Shown in pieces: positions 19,001-26,827 of a stretch of 53,026 nt of DNA; positions within the stretch are counted from its first letter, which is position 1, and each line of letters opens with the position of its first letter. Source of the DNA: an uncultured Collinsella sp. GTDB lineage: Bacteria > Actinomycetota > Coriobacteriia > Coriobacteriales > Coriobacteriaceae. The stretch is taken from assembly GCA_959599095.1 (NCBI GenBank), contig CAUGGC010000015.1:1-53026 (forward strand), written 5' to 3'. The translations under genes and the position numbers were made by a program. Under the pieces are notes generated by a model. That model was not told where the DNA came from, made no database searches, and worked only from the letters and a program-made list of their open reading frames with translations.

Positions 19001-19260
19001 ATGGCCAGCAAGGTGCCGACCAAGCCGATGCCGCCGCCGATGCCCATCAGTAGGGCGCCGGCAAACGCAAGAATACCGGTAACGGCAAATGCCAACCTAC
19101 TGGGCGCCGGGGCATTGAACTCCTGAACCTCGGGATCAAAGCCGTGGTTGCGGAAGATCTGAGCGATATCCTCGGCAGCCAAGCGCTCTTCTTCGCTGCA
19201 TGCCGGCGTAATGCCGGTGTTCTGCAGCAGGTGGTTAATATAGTTCTGGGTGTTCGCCAT
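16063..19260 (-). CDS. Membrane M28-like peptidase homologue with long disordered insertion
   Basis: 1065 residues. Start at 19260 (GGAG five to six bases upstream); a frame extends 50 codons further but looks non-coding. The two halves of an M28 zinc aminopeptidase fold are visible: residues about 1-240 (VVVVAHYDSP with His138 and Asp140) and 915-1065 (IWFVATGASD, FFINLESVG, LPHNVNPTN with a His). Four hydrophobic helices lie in the first half (58-95, 160-205). Between the halves about 670 residues are acidic, Ala/Glu/Pro/Gln-rich and probably disordered. Key residues differ from active enzymes: the bridging Asp position is Cys222, and the usual Glu-Glu pair is Ser933-Asp934. Catalysis is therefore doubtful. 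Confidence 0.75.
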   Translation of the reverse strand: MANTQNYINHLLQNTGITPACSEEERLAAEDIAQIFRNHGFDPEVQEFNAPAPSRLAFAVTGILAFAGALLMGIGGGIGLVGTLLAIAGAVLYVLERTGHPVVSRLGKTGVSQNVIAYHKASGPLASPRNRPVVVVAHYDSPRAELLAREPYASYRALIAKLLPVATVAPAAVAILRILPLPGALKVLLWIVAILASLVALANASNIISNRYILPYTSGAVCNKSSVAAMLGVMDNVAPFQGENEFPDDVPFDTYFGEQKRRAEEMARAAAEYAAAQQQNDYGNTIEYEEPTYAEDEFGQPIAPDAQTEPEQGEAFDEQIEGFEGASADETLIGAIVPEDQNQAVQAEEFNDEVPAAEPAEEPVAAEPEPKLYRNAAGNIRFGSDAIRALGMLPESCTLDYEEGEEPTFEPEPAPVVTAPAPVVTVDDESAAVTAAVAEPEAVSAIDPAAGLDILAPAAPAQDVADESDDDYVEQPRRVSYESDTDFSAEIPAATPHADIASAFSSIGASASNFFKGALAKGKKFVDDFEEKRAAAREAAEQEAIAQQQAAEAARERAAQEFEQNEAMQSAPLDAAEATTSFESQQPASTDVVEATTSFEAQQHVDSTMSFDAAQFDSTITFEKQGTAIAEPLPVSDEQGDAADDDEPIDAAEIQDAAEDEAVEANPDEEQYAAAEQDDSAEVEQEEVPAVSEASETDESRPYSTQIFTMPAPSGSGATVADVAPTQDETVDSLMAQISSQASPRPQMNVPDPASAPSPAPSSSPLASVPDPSLPSMKQANVASRTSLFDLPDPSAQVNDPFATAQGPEPTSAPVAPPMPVASGAQPIETISAPAPAAPKSRKRGLGGLFGRKKKNEQDSMSDWLGVEDDYDAKKSGRGIGSWDNFEDDNDGWKGGATSSDGASSEDMLSAVASMGDDELLGHDIWFVATGASDCDGAGMKAFLASHRDKLRGVFFINLESVGAGRLSVVTVEGEQQLLKGDRRIMNLVSKVCKSFHVDCGALEMPYAKTDAYAALEASRRALTIAGVDGTRLACARTEDDLPHNVNPTNIATVSEVVTEVIRRS

Positions 19261-19458
19261 GTGCGCTCCACATCCATAATCCGACAAATAGGCCCAATGC
19301 ATGCACATTAGAACCGTATATAGTCGAAAGTATACCCCGAGCGAGCGCAAACGACCGAATTCGGGCCATCTTAACGCCCCGAGCGGACAAGGATATAGCC
19401 TAATCTCCATATCGGACTAAAATCATGGCAGCAAACCACCTTCTCATGCGAGGACTCT
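19261..19458. other. Divergent intergenic region
   Basis: 198 bases between the M28-like gene (minus) and the WYL operon (plus). A TATACT -10 candidate lies at 19329-19334 on the minus strand, and there is a short palindrome CCGAATTCGG. It should hold both promoters; -35 boxes are not clear. Confidence 0.4.
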
Positions 19459-20481
19459 ATGACGGTAAGCGACACGACCGAGACAATTAAAAAGGGGAAT
19501 TCGGAGCCCAGTTTCGATAAAACGGCTCAGCGCATCCTCAATCTTTTCTTTGTGCTCAACAGCTCCCCCGAACCGCTGACGACCGAGCAGATCGTCTTGG
19601 ATTCTGACCTGGGATATGGCTCGGGCAACATCGACTCGGATAAGCGCAAGTTTCGGCGCGATCGTGACAAACTGCTCGAGCGTGGCATCTTAATCAAGGA
19701 GGTTCGCCCCGCCGGTGCGCAGGAGACCGAGGAAAGCTCGTGGACAATCGACCGCGAGCACACGTTTGCAGCAGGCGGCCTCATCACCGCAGACGACGCC
19801 GACATCCTACTCAACGCCATCGACCAGACGCTAGCGGCCGGCTCTTCCACCTTTGCCGCGCCGCTTTCCGATATTCGCTCCAAAATTGCCTACCTCACCG
19901 GTAGGACGGCGGTGGACGAAGTACCGATCCGCCGCTCTCCCACCGTCGATGCGGTTTGGAGCGCCTTTGCCGAGCGATGCGCGCTGCGATTTTTATATCA
20001 GAACGGACGCGGCGAGCAGAAAGAGCGTACCGTCTGCGTCTACGGCATGTTCGAGCGCGAGGGCGTGGCGTACTTCTGCGGCCTCGACAATACCACCGAC
20101 GACATCAGGACATTCCGCTGCGACCGTATCGTTCGCGCTTGGCGTCCTTCGAAGGCCTACACCATCCCTGCGGACTTCAACCTCAACGACTACCTGTTCT
20201 TTGAATTCGATTTTGCCGACCGACCGCCCGTTGCAGCTACGTTCTCATTCGCCCCTCAGACGCAGATCGATATGATCAACGGTCTCACGCGCGGGCGAGG
20301 TAAGCTCGCACACACCGATGCGGGATGGATCTGGACCGTTGACGTGCGCGACCTTGAAGCCGGCGCCTCATTTTGCATGGCCCACGCCATGGACGGCATG
20401 AGACCCATGGCCCCCAAATCGCTCAAACAGGCGTGGAACCACCTCATCGAAAGGACGGTGCACGAGCATGCCCGTGCGTAA
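19459..20481 (+). CDS. WYL-domain regulator, first of a pair (PafB-like)
   Basis: 340 residues: N-terminal helix-turn-helix region (about 20-85, QRILNLFFVLNSSPEPLTTEQI), a linker, and a WYL domain (about 165-260) with YQNGRGEQKERTVCVYGMFER, YFCGLDNTTDDIRTFRCDRI, and a C-terminal extension. WYL proteins bind DNA and often sense nucleic acid or damage; in actinobacteria the PafB/PafC pair activates DNA-damage genes. It overlaps the second WYL gene by 14 bases, so both are made together and probably form a heterodimer. The identification as PafB is by arrangement and architecture, not proven orthology. Confidence 0.85.
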   Translation: MTVSDTTETIKKGNSEPSFDKTAQRILNLFFVLNSSPEPLTTEQIVLDSDLGYGSGNIDSDKRKFRRDRDKLLERGILIKEVRPAGAQETEESSWTIDREHTFAAGGLITADDADILLNAIDQTLAAGSSTFAAPLSDIRSKIAYLTGRTAVDEVPIRRSPTVDAVWSAFAERCALRFLYQNGRGEQKERTVCVYGMFEREGVAYFCGLDNTTDDIRTFRCDRIVRAWRPSKAYTIPADFNLNDYLFFEFDFADRPPVAATFSFAPQTQIDMINGLTRGRGKLAHTDAGWIWTVDVRDLEAGASFCMAHAMDGMRPMAPKSLKQAWNHLIERTVHEHARA

Positions 20482-21385
20482 ACTCACCAGCGAGCAGAGG
20501 CTCTCGCGCGCCATCGACATCATGGAGGCCCTCTACGCCGCCGGCGAGAACGGCATGACTCGAAACGAGATTTGCAGTCGCTTTGACATCACGGGGGCGT
20601 CGCTCGACGAGATTCTCGAGATCGTCTCGACGCTCGCGGACCGAGAATCGGGTACGCGTATCATCTGCGAATGCCACGGCGAGCGTGTGGTCCTCACCGG
20701 TGACGCCGGACGTGTGCTACCGTTGCGCTTGAGTGCCGCCGAGGGCGCCGTGCTCAACCACGAACTTGAATCGTTGGAGATCGAGCCGCAGACGGCAGCT
20801 CGGATTCGACACGCTCTTCTACCCGAAGAGCTCGGCTATAACCAGCGCGTCTTTGACACCGTCAACCACGGGTCGCACTGGCAGCAGCTGAGCTGCGCCA
20901 TTCAGGACGGCGTTCGCTGCCTCATCTCGTATCGTTCGATGGACGATGCACGGCCACGCGAGCGTCTGGTCGACCCCTTGCGCATTACGGCAAACGGCGA
21001 CCAAACATACCTGATTGCCTGGGACATCGCAGTCGATGAGCAGCGCACCTATCGCATGGATAAAATCGAGGGACTCACCTTGACGGAAGACTCCGTCGTG
21101 CCTCACGCACCGGACGTTGCATCCCTCCACGATTCCCTTGCCCGGACGCAGCGTAGCGCAAAGCTCTTGATGCCATTCGATATGGCGGAGCATCTGGACT
21201 GGGCCGGCATCACCCTCATCGAGCGCAGCGGGACAGACATGGCAACGGTAACCGTGCATTACGGCTCCGAGCGTTGGCTACTGAGCCAGATAATCGCAGC
21301 GGGCGGAGCCATCCGCATCTTGGATGACCCCACCCTGTCAAAGCGTCTGTGCGATATGGCAAAAACCCTCGTCTGTCCGCTTTAG
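20468..21385 (+). CDS. WYL-domain regulator, second of a pair (PafC-like)
   Basis: 305 residues: N-terminal winged helix (LSRAIDIMEALYAAGENGMTR and following), then a WYL domain (about 140-215; CLISYRSMDDARPRERLVDPLRI, YLIAWDIAVDEQRTYRMDKI), and a C-terminal WCX-type region. It is co-expressed with the preceding WYL gene through a 14-base overlap. Its stop codon overlaps the stop of the oppositely oriented DinG-type helicase gene by four bases, leaving no room for a separate terminator. Proximity to a damage-type helicase fits, but does not prove, a role in DNA damage. Confidence 0.85.
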   Translation: MPVRKLTSEQRLSRAIDIMEALYAAGENGMTRNEICSRFDITGASLDEILEIVSTLADRESGTRIICECHGERVVLTGDAGRVLPLRLSAAEGAVLNHELESLEIEPQTAARIRHALLPEELGYNQRVFDTVNHGSHWQQLSCAIQDGVRCLISYRSMDDARPRERLVDPLRITANGDQTYLIAWDIAVDEQRTYRMDKIEGLTLTEDSVVPHAPDVASLHDSLARTQRSAKLLMPFDMAEHLDWAGITLIERSGTDMATVTVHYGSERWLLSQIIAAGGAIRILDDPTLSKRLCDMAKTLVCPL

Positions 21386-24276
21386 CGCCGCCGCTCGTGG
21401 CGCGCGCGCCACAGTTGCAGATAGTGACCGATCTGCGCCGATTCGATGCGCTGGTAGGAGCTCGTGGGCAGCGACGTTAAGAACTTCTTTCCGTAGCCCT
21501 TCGTCACCAGGCGCGGGTCGGCCAGAATCAGCACGCCGCAGTCGGTCGACGAGCGGATAAGGCGGCCGGCCGCCTGCTTGACCTCGAGCACCGCCTCGGG
21601 CAGCGAATAGCGCGCCCAAGCGCGGTCTTCGCGCAGGTTGCGCTCGCACGAGAGCGGGTCCGTAGGGCTCGAGAACGGCAGCTTGGGAATGATGACGCAG
21701 CGCAGCGTCTCACCGCTGGCGTCAAACCCCTCCCAGAAGGCCTTAAGCGCAAAAAGCGACGAGGTTGGCTCGTTGATAAACCGGTCGCGTAGGCGACGAG
21801 GAGATGAGTTGCGCTGCTGGCAGTTGAGCTCCAGACCCGCACGGGCCATCTTGGGCTCAACGCGGGCGTACAGGTCTTCCATGTCGCGCCGATTGGTGAA
21901 CAACGTGAGCACCGATCCGCCCATGGCAAGATGGGCGTCGACCAGCACGCGCTCGAGCGCCGTAAGATAGCTCTCACGATCGCGCGGATCGGGGATATCG
22001 CCCGCAACGACTACAGCCATGTTCGAATCGAAGTCGTAGCTCGAATCCAAGTGCAGCGATGACGACGTTGAAGCACCGATGCGATCAAGGCCGACCGCAT
22101 GGTTAAAGTGTTCAAAGCTTTTGGACACCGTCATGGTCGCCGAGGCAAAGATAGCCGTGTGAACCTCGGGCAGCCACTCGGTTGCCAAGGCCTCGCCAAT
22201 GTCGATGCGCTCTGCGGTCATAGACTCTCCGCCGGCACGCAGCCTGCGATTGACCTGCAGCGAATACACGTAGTGTTCATCGGTACCATCAATGATGAGT
22301 TTGAGGTTCTCGGCCAGCTCGTGCAGGCGGCGCGAGATATCACCCAGGTCGACAACAACCTCTGGCCTGTCGGCGGCGACGGCTTGCACCAGCGCGTCGA
22401 CGCTCTTGTCAGCTTGTTCCAATGCGTCGATGCCAGTGTAGGCCGACGGTAAGAAATCATGCCAGTCGTTAGATTCGCGCAGCTCGGGGCCAATCCATAG
22501 ATTGGCATTGTCATAGCCCCCACGGGCACGGCGGCCGAGCTCGCGAACGCCATCGAACACGCCGGCGATCGCCATGCTCGCGCGCGCAACCGTCGACGTC
22601 GCCTTGGCAGTAAGGCCCAGATAGAGCGTAGAACCCTCGGAGGTTGCCAAATCACGGGAAACCTGGCTTAGCGCGCCGGTGCTCGAGCCACCCAGACGCT
22701 CAAACAGAACGCGTGATTCGTCCGCCGACACCACACGCGCCCACTGACGGCGCGCCTCGCGCTCGATGGAATGGGCCTCGTCGATTACCCAATGACGAAT
22801 CGGAGGCAAAATCCTGCCCTCGGCCGCGACGTTGCGGAACAGCAGGGAATGGTTGGTGACCACCACATCGGCATGCGCCGCACGACGGCGAGCGCCGTGG
22901 ACCAAACATTTATCAGGGAAAAACGGGCAGAGGCGACGAGCACACTCGCGCGAGGCCGTCGTAAAGTCGGGACGGTTGACGCTGCGCCACCGAATGCCGA
23001 GCGAGTCGAGGTCGCCATCGGCTGATTGGCAGACGTACGCCATAATGACCGCGACCGCCGTGAGCGTGTCCGCCGGATCGCGCTTGGTGGTAATCTCGAC
23101 CTGGCCGCGGCTCATGCGCTCAAGCTTGCGCAGGCACGGATAGTGGTCATACCCCTTGAGAGCGCAAAATGACAGACCACCGTCCAGTTGCTCGGCAAGT
23201 TTTGGCAGCTCATGGTACATGAGCTGGTCGGCAAGATTGTTCGATTTGGTCGCAATACCAACCGTGATGTTGTTACGGCGTGCTGCCTCGGCAAAAGGCA
23301 CCAGATAGGCCATCGATTTACCGACGCCTGTGCCTGCCTCAATTACTCGATGAGTGCCCGTGACCAGCGCATCGCGGACCTCGAGCGCCATCGCGATCTG
23401 CTCATCACGCGGCTCGTAGGTGGGATACATGCGATTGACCAGGCCACCTGGCGCATAGTCTGCCTCAATCTCCTCACGACTCGGCATCTTGAGTACCGGC
23501 AGTTCATCGGCGTCCACCCGATCGTCGGCGCGATCGGCCTTGAGAACGTCAGCACGAGCGGCGCTGAGAGAGAAGATAGAACCAGGGTTTTGCCCTGCCA
23601 AGAATGAGAAGATAGGACGATAGGACCAAGGCACGTCCGGATGCATGTCGGCTAGGCGCGCCATGAGGCCTTGGGGCAAGTCGGTGAGCGCCACGAGCAA
23701 CACGCGCCATACGCCACACAGGGCGTCGACGTCGGCATTGGCACGGTGTGATACCGAGTCGCAGCCAAACAGATCGGCCATAAAAGACAGCTTGTGCGAG
23801 GCCAGGCGCGGAAGCGCGATGCGCGACAGCGCCAGCGAATCGATCCAAATATCGCTCACGTTGACGCCGCCTTTGACCGACTCGATAAACGAGCGGTCGA
23901 ACGTGGCGTTGTGTGCGATCACCGGGCAGCCACCGACAAAATCGGCGAGAGCGGCGACGGCCTCAACCGCCGACGGGGCATCTGCCACATCGGCATTTGT
24001 AATGCTCGTGAGCTCGGTAATCTCGGCGGGAATCAGCTGCTTGGGATGCACGAAGGTATCGAAGCGGTCGATGACCTCGCGGCCCGAAAGACGGGCCGCC
24101 GAGATCTCGATCAGCTCGTTGTCCTGCACCGAAAGACCCGTGGTCTCGGTATCGAGGACAATCACATCTTCCTCGATAAGGCCGAAGGACTGCGTTTTGG
24201 CGCGGTCGGCAAGCGTGGCATAGGAGTCGATGACAAACTGCGGCGTTCCTGACGAAACCGCGTCCTCGATTAGCAT
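21382..24276 (-). CDS. dinG: DnaQ-like exonuclease fused to DinG-type helicase
   Basis: 964 residues. Residues about 38-200 form a DEDDh 3'-5' exonuclease (VLDTETTGL, HNATFDRSF, HRANADVDAL). The rest is an XPD/DinG superfamily 2 helicase: Walker A EAGTGVGKS, VTNHSLL, DEAH (VIDEAHSIER), and the last motif QAAGRLIRS. Cysteines at YPCLRK, RECARRLCPFFPDKC could hold an iron-sulfur cluster. The architecture matches the fused DinG of Gram-positive bacteria. It likely unwinds and processes damaged or structured DNA. Its ATG lies inside the last codons of ddl (seven-base overlap), so it is the second gene of a ddl operon. Confidence 0.92.
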   Translation of the reverse strand: MLIEDAVSSGTPQFVIDSYATLADRAKTQSFGLIEEDVIVLDTETTGLSVQDNELIEISAARLSGREVIDRFDTFVHPKQLIPAEITELTSITNADVADAPSAVEAVAALADFVGGCPVIAHNATFDRSFIESVKGGVNVSDIWIDSLALSRIALPRLASHKLSFMADLFGCDSVSHRANADVDALCGVWRVLLVALTDLPQGLMARLADMHPDVPWSYRPIFSFLAGQNPGSIFSLSAARADVLKADRADDRVDADELPVLKMPSREEIEADYAPGGLVNRMYPTYEPRDEQIAMALEVRDALVTGTHRVIEAGTGVGKSMAYLVPFAEAARRNNITVGIATKSNNLADQLMYHELPKLAEQLDGGLSFCALKGYDHYPCLRKLERMSRGQVEITTKRDPADTLTAVAVIMAYVCQSADGDLDSLGIRWRSVNRPDFTTASRECARRLCPFFPDKCLVHGARRRAAHADVVVTNHSLLFRNVAAEGRILPPIRHWVIDEAHSIEREARRQWARVVSADESRVLFERLGGSSTGALSQVSRDLATSEGSTLYLGLTAKATSTVARASMAIAGVFDGVRELGRRARGGYDNANLWIGPELRESNDWHDFLPSAYTGIDALEQADKSVDALVQAVAADRPEVVVDLGDISRRLHELAENLKLIIDGTDEHYVYSLQVNRRLRAGGESMTAERIDIGEALATEWLPEVHTAIFASATMTVSKSFEHFNHAVGLDRIGASTSSSLHLDSSYDFDSNMAVVVAGDIPDPRDRESYLTALERVLVDAHLAMGGSVLTLFTNRRDMEDLYARVEPKMARAGLELNCQQRNSSPRRLRDRFINEPTSSLFALKAFWEGFDASGETLRCVIIPKLPFSSPTDPLSCERNLREDRAWARYSLPEAVLEVKQAAGRLIRSSTDCGVLILADPRLVTKGYGKKFLTSLPTSSYQRIESAQIGHYLQLWRARHERRR

Positions 24277-25235
24277 GCAATGCCCGCTCGACGAAGGCCC
24301 ATACGGATCAGGCTGTCACAGACCTGCGGGAACGTCATGTCGTCGGTGTGGCGGATCTCATCCGGATACAGCGACGTATCGGTCATGCCGGGAATGGTAT
24401 TGGTCTCGAGGATAACGGGGCCGTCCTCGCTCACAATAAAGTCGCTGCGCGAGATACCCAGGCAACCGAGGGCCTTGTGAGCGGCACAGGCAAGTTCCTG
24501 AGCGCGAGCGTAATTCTCGGGTGAAATCTGCGCCGGAATGCGATGGATATCCGTAGGGTCAACATACTTCACGTCCAGATCGTAGAACTCGCAGTCCTCG
24601 GGCTTACGAATCTCGACAATCGGCAGGGCGCGCACGTCATCTTCGCCGTATACGCCGACGGTGATCTCGGTACCCTCGATGCACTTCTCGACCAGCACTT
24701 TGTCGCCGTACTCAAACGCCTTGGCGATTGCCGCGGGCAGCTCGGAGGGCTCATGGACCAGGGAAATGCCATAGCTGGAACCGTTGACGGCCGGCTTCAC
24801 AAAGCAGCGCTCGCCACAAACCTCGACGATATGATCGATATCGGCTTCATCGCCCATCTCGAGCGCAAGGCCGGGGGCAATGGGAATGCCCGCCTTGGCG
24901 TATAGGAGCTTAGAGACCTCCTTGTCGGCACCGCAGGCGCTGGCAAGTACGCCCGAGGCCGTGTAGGGGATACCCAGGGTCTCCATGGCACCCTGCATGG
25001 CGCCATCCTCACCGCCGGCGCCGTGCATGGCGATAAATGCCACATCGAATCCGCCGGTCGCCATGGTTACCATAAAGTCATCAGCGGCCGTGTCAAGCAG
25101 CTCCACCGAGGTGTAGCCGGCTTCCTTCAGTGCCACCACAACGTTCTTTCCCGAATCGAGCGAGATCTCGCGCTCGGCGGAATGACCGCCCGCCAAGACC
25201 GCTACGTGCATGTTCTCTAGGCTTTTACCCGGCAT
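24270..25235 (-). CDS. ddl: D-alanine--D-alanine ligase
   Basis: 321 residues. The ATP-grasp enzyme joins two D-alanines for peptidoglycan precursors in the cytoplasm. Motifs: LAGGHSAEREISLDSG at the start, HGAGGEDGAMQG, FVKPAVNGSSYGIS, EITVGVYG, and the metal-binding ILETNTIPGMTDTSLYP. The Tyr in the GSSYGIS segment is conserved; I cannot assign D-Ala versus D-lactate preference from it alone. ATG at 25235 has GGAG seven bases upstream. It is the first gene of an operon with the helicase and has a promoter just upstream. Confidence 0.95.
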   Translation of the reverse strand: MPGKSLENMHVAVLAGGHSAEREISLDSGKNVVVALKEAGYTSVELLDTAADDFMVTMATGGFDVAFIAMHGAGGEDGAMQGAMETLGIPYTASGVLASACGADKEVSKLLYAKAGIPIAPGLALEMGDEADIDHIVEVCGERCFVKPAVNGSSYGISLVHEPSELPAAIAKAFEYGDKVLVEKCIEGTEITVGVYGEDDVRALPIVEIRKPEDCEFYDLDVKYVDPTDIHRIPAQISPENYARAQELACAAHKALGCLGISRSDFIVSEDGPVILETNTIPGMTDTSLYPDEIRHTDDMTFPQVCDSLIRMGLRRAGIAC

Positions 25236-25275
25236 GGGCAGACTCCTCCTCTATAATTTCTGCAGCTGATACCAT

Positions 25276-25305
25276 ATTGTAGCGATACCCTCTACGTTTC
25301 CCCAA
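25276..25305 (-). promoter_or_regulatory. Promoter of the ddl operon
   Basis: Minus strand: TTGGGG (25300-25305), 18-base spacer, TACAAT (25276-25281), about 40 bases before the ddl ATG. It resembles the tRNA-Lys promoter (TTGGGA/TACAAT). Confidence 0.5.
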
Positions 25306-25320
25306 AATCGAAAGGCTTCC

Positions 25321-26373
25321 ATGAATCCCAGGACTAAATCTCAGGACATTCGCGACTTGAGCCAAAACGATATTCGCGAGCTCGTGGCCGAGCTTGGCCA
25401 GCCCGCCTTCCGCGCGAAGCAGCTCATCGAATGGGTCTTTGAGAAGAACGTTTGTTCGTTTGACGATATGACCAACCTTCCCAAGGCTTTCCGTGAGCAG
25501 CTTAAAGAGGCTTTTGCCTTTGATACGCCGACTGAACTCACCAAGCAGGTTTCCAAAGATGGCTCGCGCAAGTATCTGCTCGAGTACCACGATGGCATTT
25601 CCGTCGAGACTGTTGGCATGCCCCGTCGTAACAAGCTTTCCGTCTGCGTTTCCACCCAGGCAGGCTGCGGCATGGGCTGCGCCTTTTGCGCTACCGGTCT
25701 CAACGGCCTCAAGCGCTCTCTGACCGCTCAAGAGATCGTCGACCAGGTGCTTCATGTATCCAACGACTTTGGCGAGCGTGCCACAAGCGTTGTCTTCATG
25801 GGCCAGGGCGAGCCGTTTGCCAACTACGACGAGGTTCTCAAGGCACTGCGTATCCTCAACGACCCCGATGGCATCGGTATCGGCGCTCGTCACCTCACCG
25901 TCTCTACCAGCGGCGTTATTCCCGGTATTCGCAAATTTGCCGATATCCCCGAGCAGTTCACTCTTGCCGTTTCCCTGCATTCCGCCATCCAGTCGACGCG
26001 CAATAAGCTCATGCCCGGTGTCAAGAAGTACACGCTGCTTCGCCTTCACGAAGCGCTTCAGCTCTACACCGAGAAGACTGGCCGCCGCCCGACCTATGAG
26101 TACGCCATGATCGAAGGCGTCAACGATACGAATCCCGAGATGCAGGCACTCTGCGACTTCTGCGAGGGAACGCTGTGCCACGTTAACCTGATTCAACTTA
26201 ACGACATCGAGGGCAGCCCGCTCAAGCCGTCGCCGATTCATAAGGTTGAGGATCTTCAGCGTCGTCTTGAGTCCCGTGGCATCGAGACCACGATTCGTAA
26301 CTCCCGTGGTAACGATATTGACGCCGCTTGCGGACAGCTGAAACAGCGCTTCAAAGTTCAGAAGAACGCATAG
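25321..26373 (+). CDS. rlmN: 23S rRNA (adenine(2503)-C2)-methyltransferase
   Basis: 350 residues. Radical-SAM enzyme that methylates C2 of A2503 in 23S rRNA; family members also act on tRNA A37. The cluster motif CxxxCxxC is Cys116, Cys120 and Cys123 (CGMGCAFC). GQGEP, STSGVIPGI and SLHSA follow. A C-terminal Cys near 337 (IDAACGQL) matches the Cys that forms the methyl intermediate. Third codon positions are T-richer than neighbouring genes, consistent with high expression. It is transcribed alone; a parS-like site and a strong terminator follow. Confidence 0.95.
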   Translation: MNPRTKSQDIRDLSQNDIRELVAELGQPAFRAKQLIEWVFEKNVCSFDDMTNLPKAFREQLKEAFAFDTPTELTKQVSKDGSRKYLLEYHDGISVETVGMPRRNKLSVCVSTQAGCGMGCAFCATGLNGLKRSLTAQEIVDQVLHVSNDFGERATSVVFMGQGEPFANYDEVLKALRILNDPDGIGIGARHLTVSTSGVIPGIRKFADIPEQFTLAVSLHSAIQSTRNKLMPGVKKYTLLRLHEALQLYTEKTGRRPTYEYAMIEGVNDTNPEMQALCDFCEGTLCHVNLIQLNDIEGSPLKPSPIHKVEDLQRRLESRGIETTIRNSRGNDIDAACGQLKQRFKVQKNA

Positions 26374-26391
26374 GGGAGTCGCACTCCAAAA

Positions 26392-26407
26392 CGTTTCATG
26401 TGAAACA
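26392..26407. promoter_or_regulatory. Degenerate parS-like site
   Basis: CGTTTCATGTGAAACA matches the parS consensus TGTTTCACGTGAAACA at 14 of 16 positions and keeps perfect inner dyad arms (GTTTCA/TGAAAC). It lies 18 bases after the rlmN stop, on the left edge of the par region. Confidence 0.5.
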
Positions 26408-26410
26408 TCG

Positions 26411-26455
26411 AACGGCTCCGGTTGCAGGATATGCAACCGGAGCCGTTTCATTTAT
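26411..26455 (+). terminator. Terminator of rlmN
   Basis: Perfect 16-base stem (26411-26426 / 26432-26447) with a five-base loop, followed by TTTCATTT. Confidence 0.85.
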
Positions 26456-26501
26456 TGACCTCAATTTTGGACCAGCTGCTACCTTTCCTATTTTTTACGG
26501 A

Positions 26502-26544
26502 CAAAATAAGGGGCCCTTGTCTCATGAATCAGACAAGGGCCCCT
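26502..26544 (-). terminator. Terminator of the parA-parB operon
   Basis: Perfect 13-base stem (26510-26522 / 26531-26543) containing GGGGCCC. On the minus strand it is followed by TTATTTTG. It ends the transcript of parA, parB and the small downstream gene. Confidence 0.85.
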
Positions 26545-26572
26545 CAAAATATGCAGGGTAATTGTTAGGTAC

Positions 26573-26827
26573 CTAATAGCCTACATTTTCCCATTGGTTG
26601 CTAACCCAACCTTGATTAATCTTAGGATTTTTCGTTACCTGAGCAGTGCGCATGGCAACATCTTCTGTCATAACATCCATTTTCTTCTTGGATGTATCAA
26701 CGATATCTTGCGCACCACGAAGCAAACGACCTCGAAGTTCATCGTCTGTCGCGATCTTATAGTCAGCAAAGGCACCAGCCGCGACAGTCGTCACCAATGC
26801 AATCGCAGTAAAAATCTTATTCCTCAT
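26573..26827 (-). CDS. Small exported or membrane-anchored protein linked to parB
   Basis: 84 residues: an N-terminal hydrophobic segment (about 4-20, FTAIALVTTVAAGAFA) that could be a signal peptide or anchor. A hydrophilic helical part follows (DDELRGRLLRGAQDIVDTSKKKMDVM), ending in NQWENVGY. No known family. AGGAGG lies five bases before the ATG at 26827. The gene starts inside the last codons of parB (11-base overlap), so translation is coupled to the partition protein. A link between chromosome partition and the envelope is only a guess. Confidence 0.75.
   Translation of the reverse strand: MRNKIFTAIALVTTVAAGAFADYKIATDDELRGRLLRGAQDIVDTSKKKMDVMTEDVAMRTAQVTKNPKINQGWVSNQWENVGY

Noticed and set aside
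25225..26451. Open frame opposite rlmN
   Set aside because: rlmN has intact radical-SAM motifs on the plus strand; the opposite frame has none.
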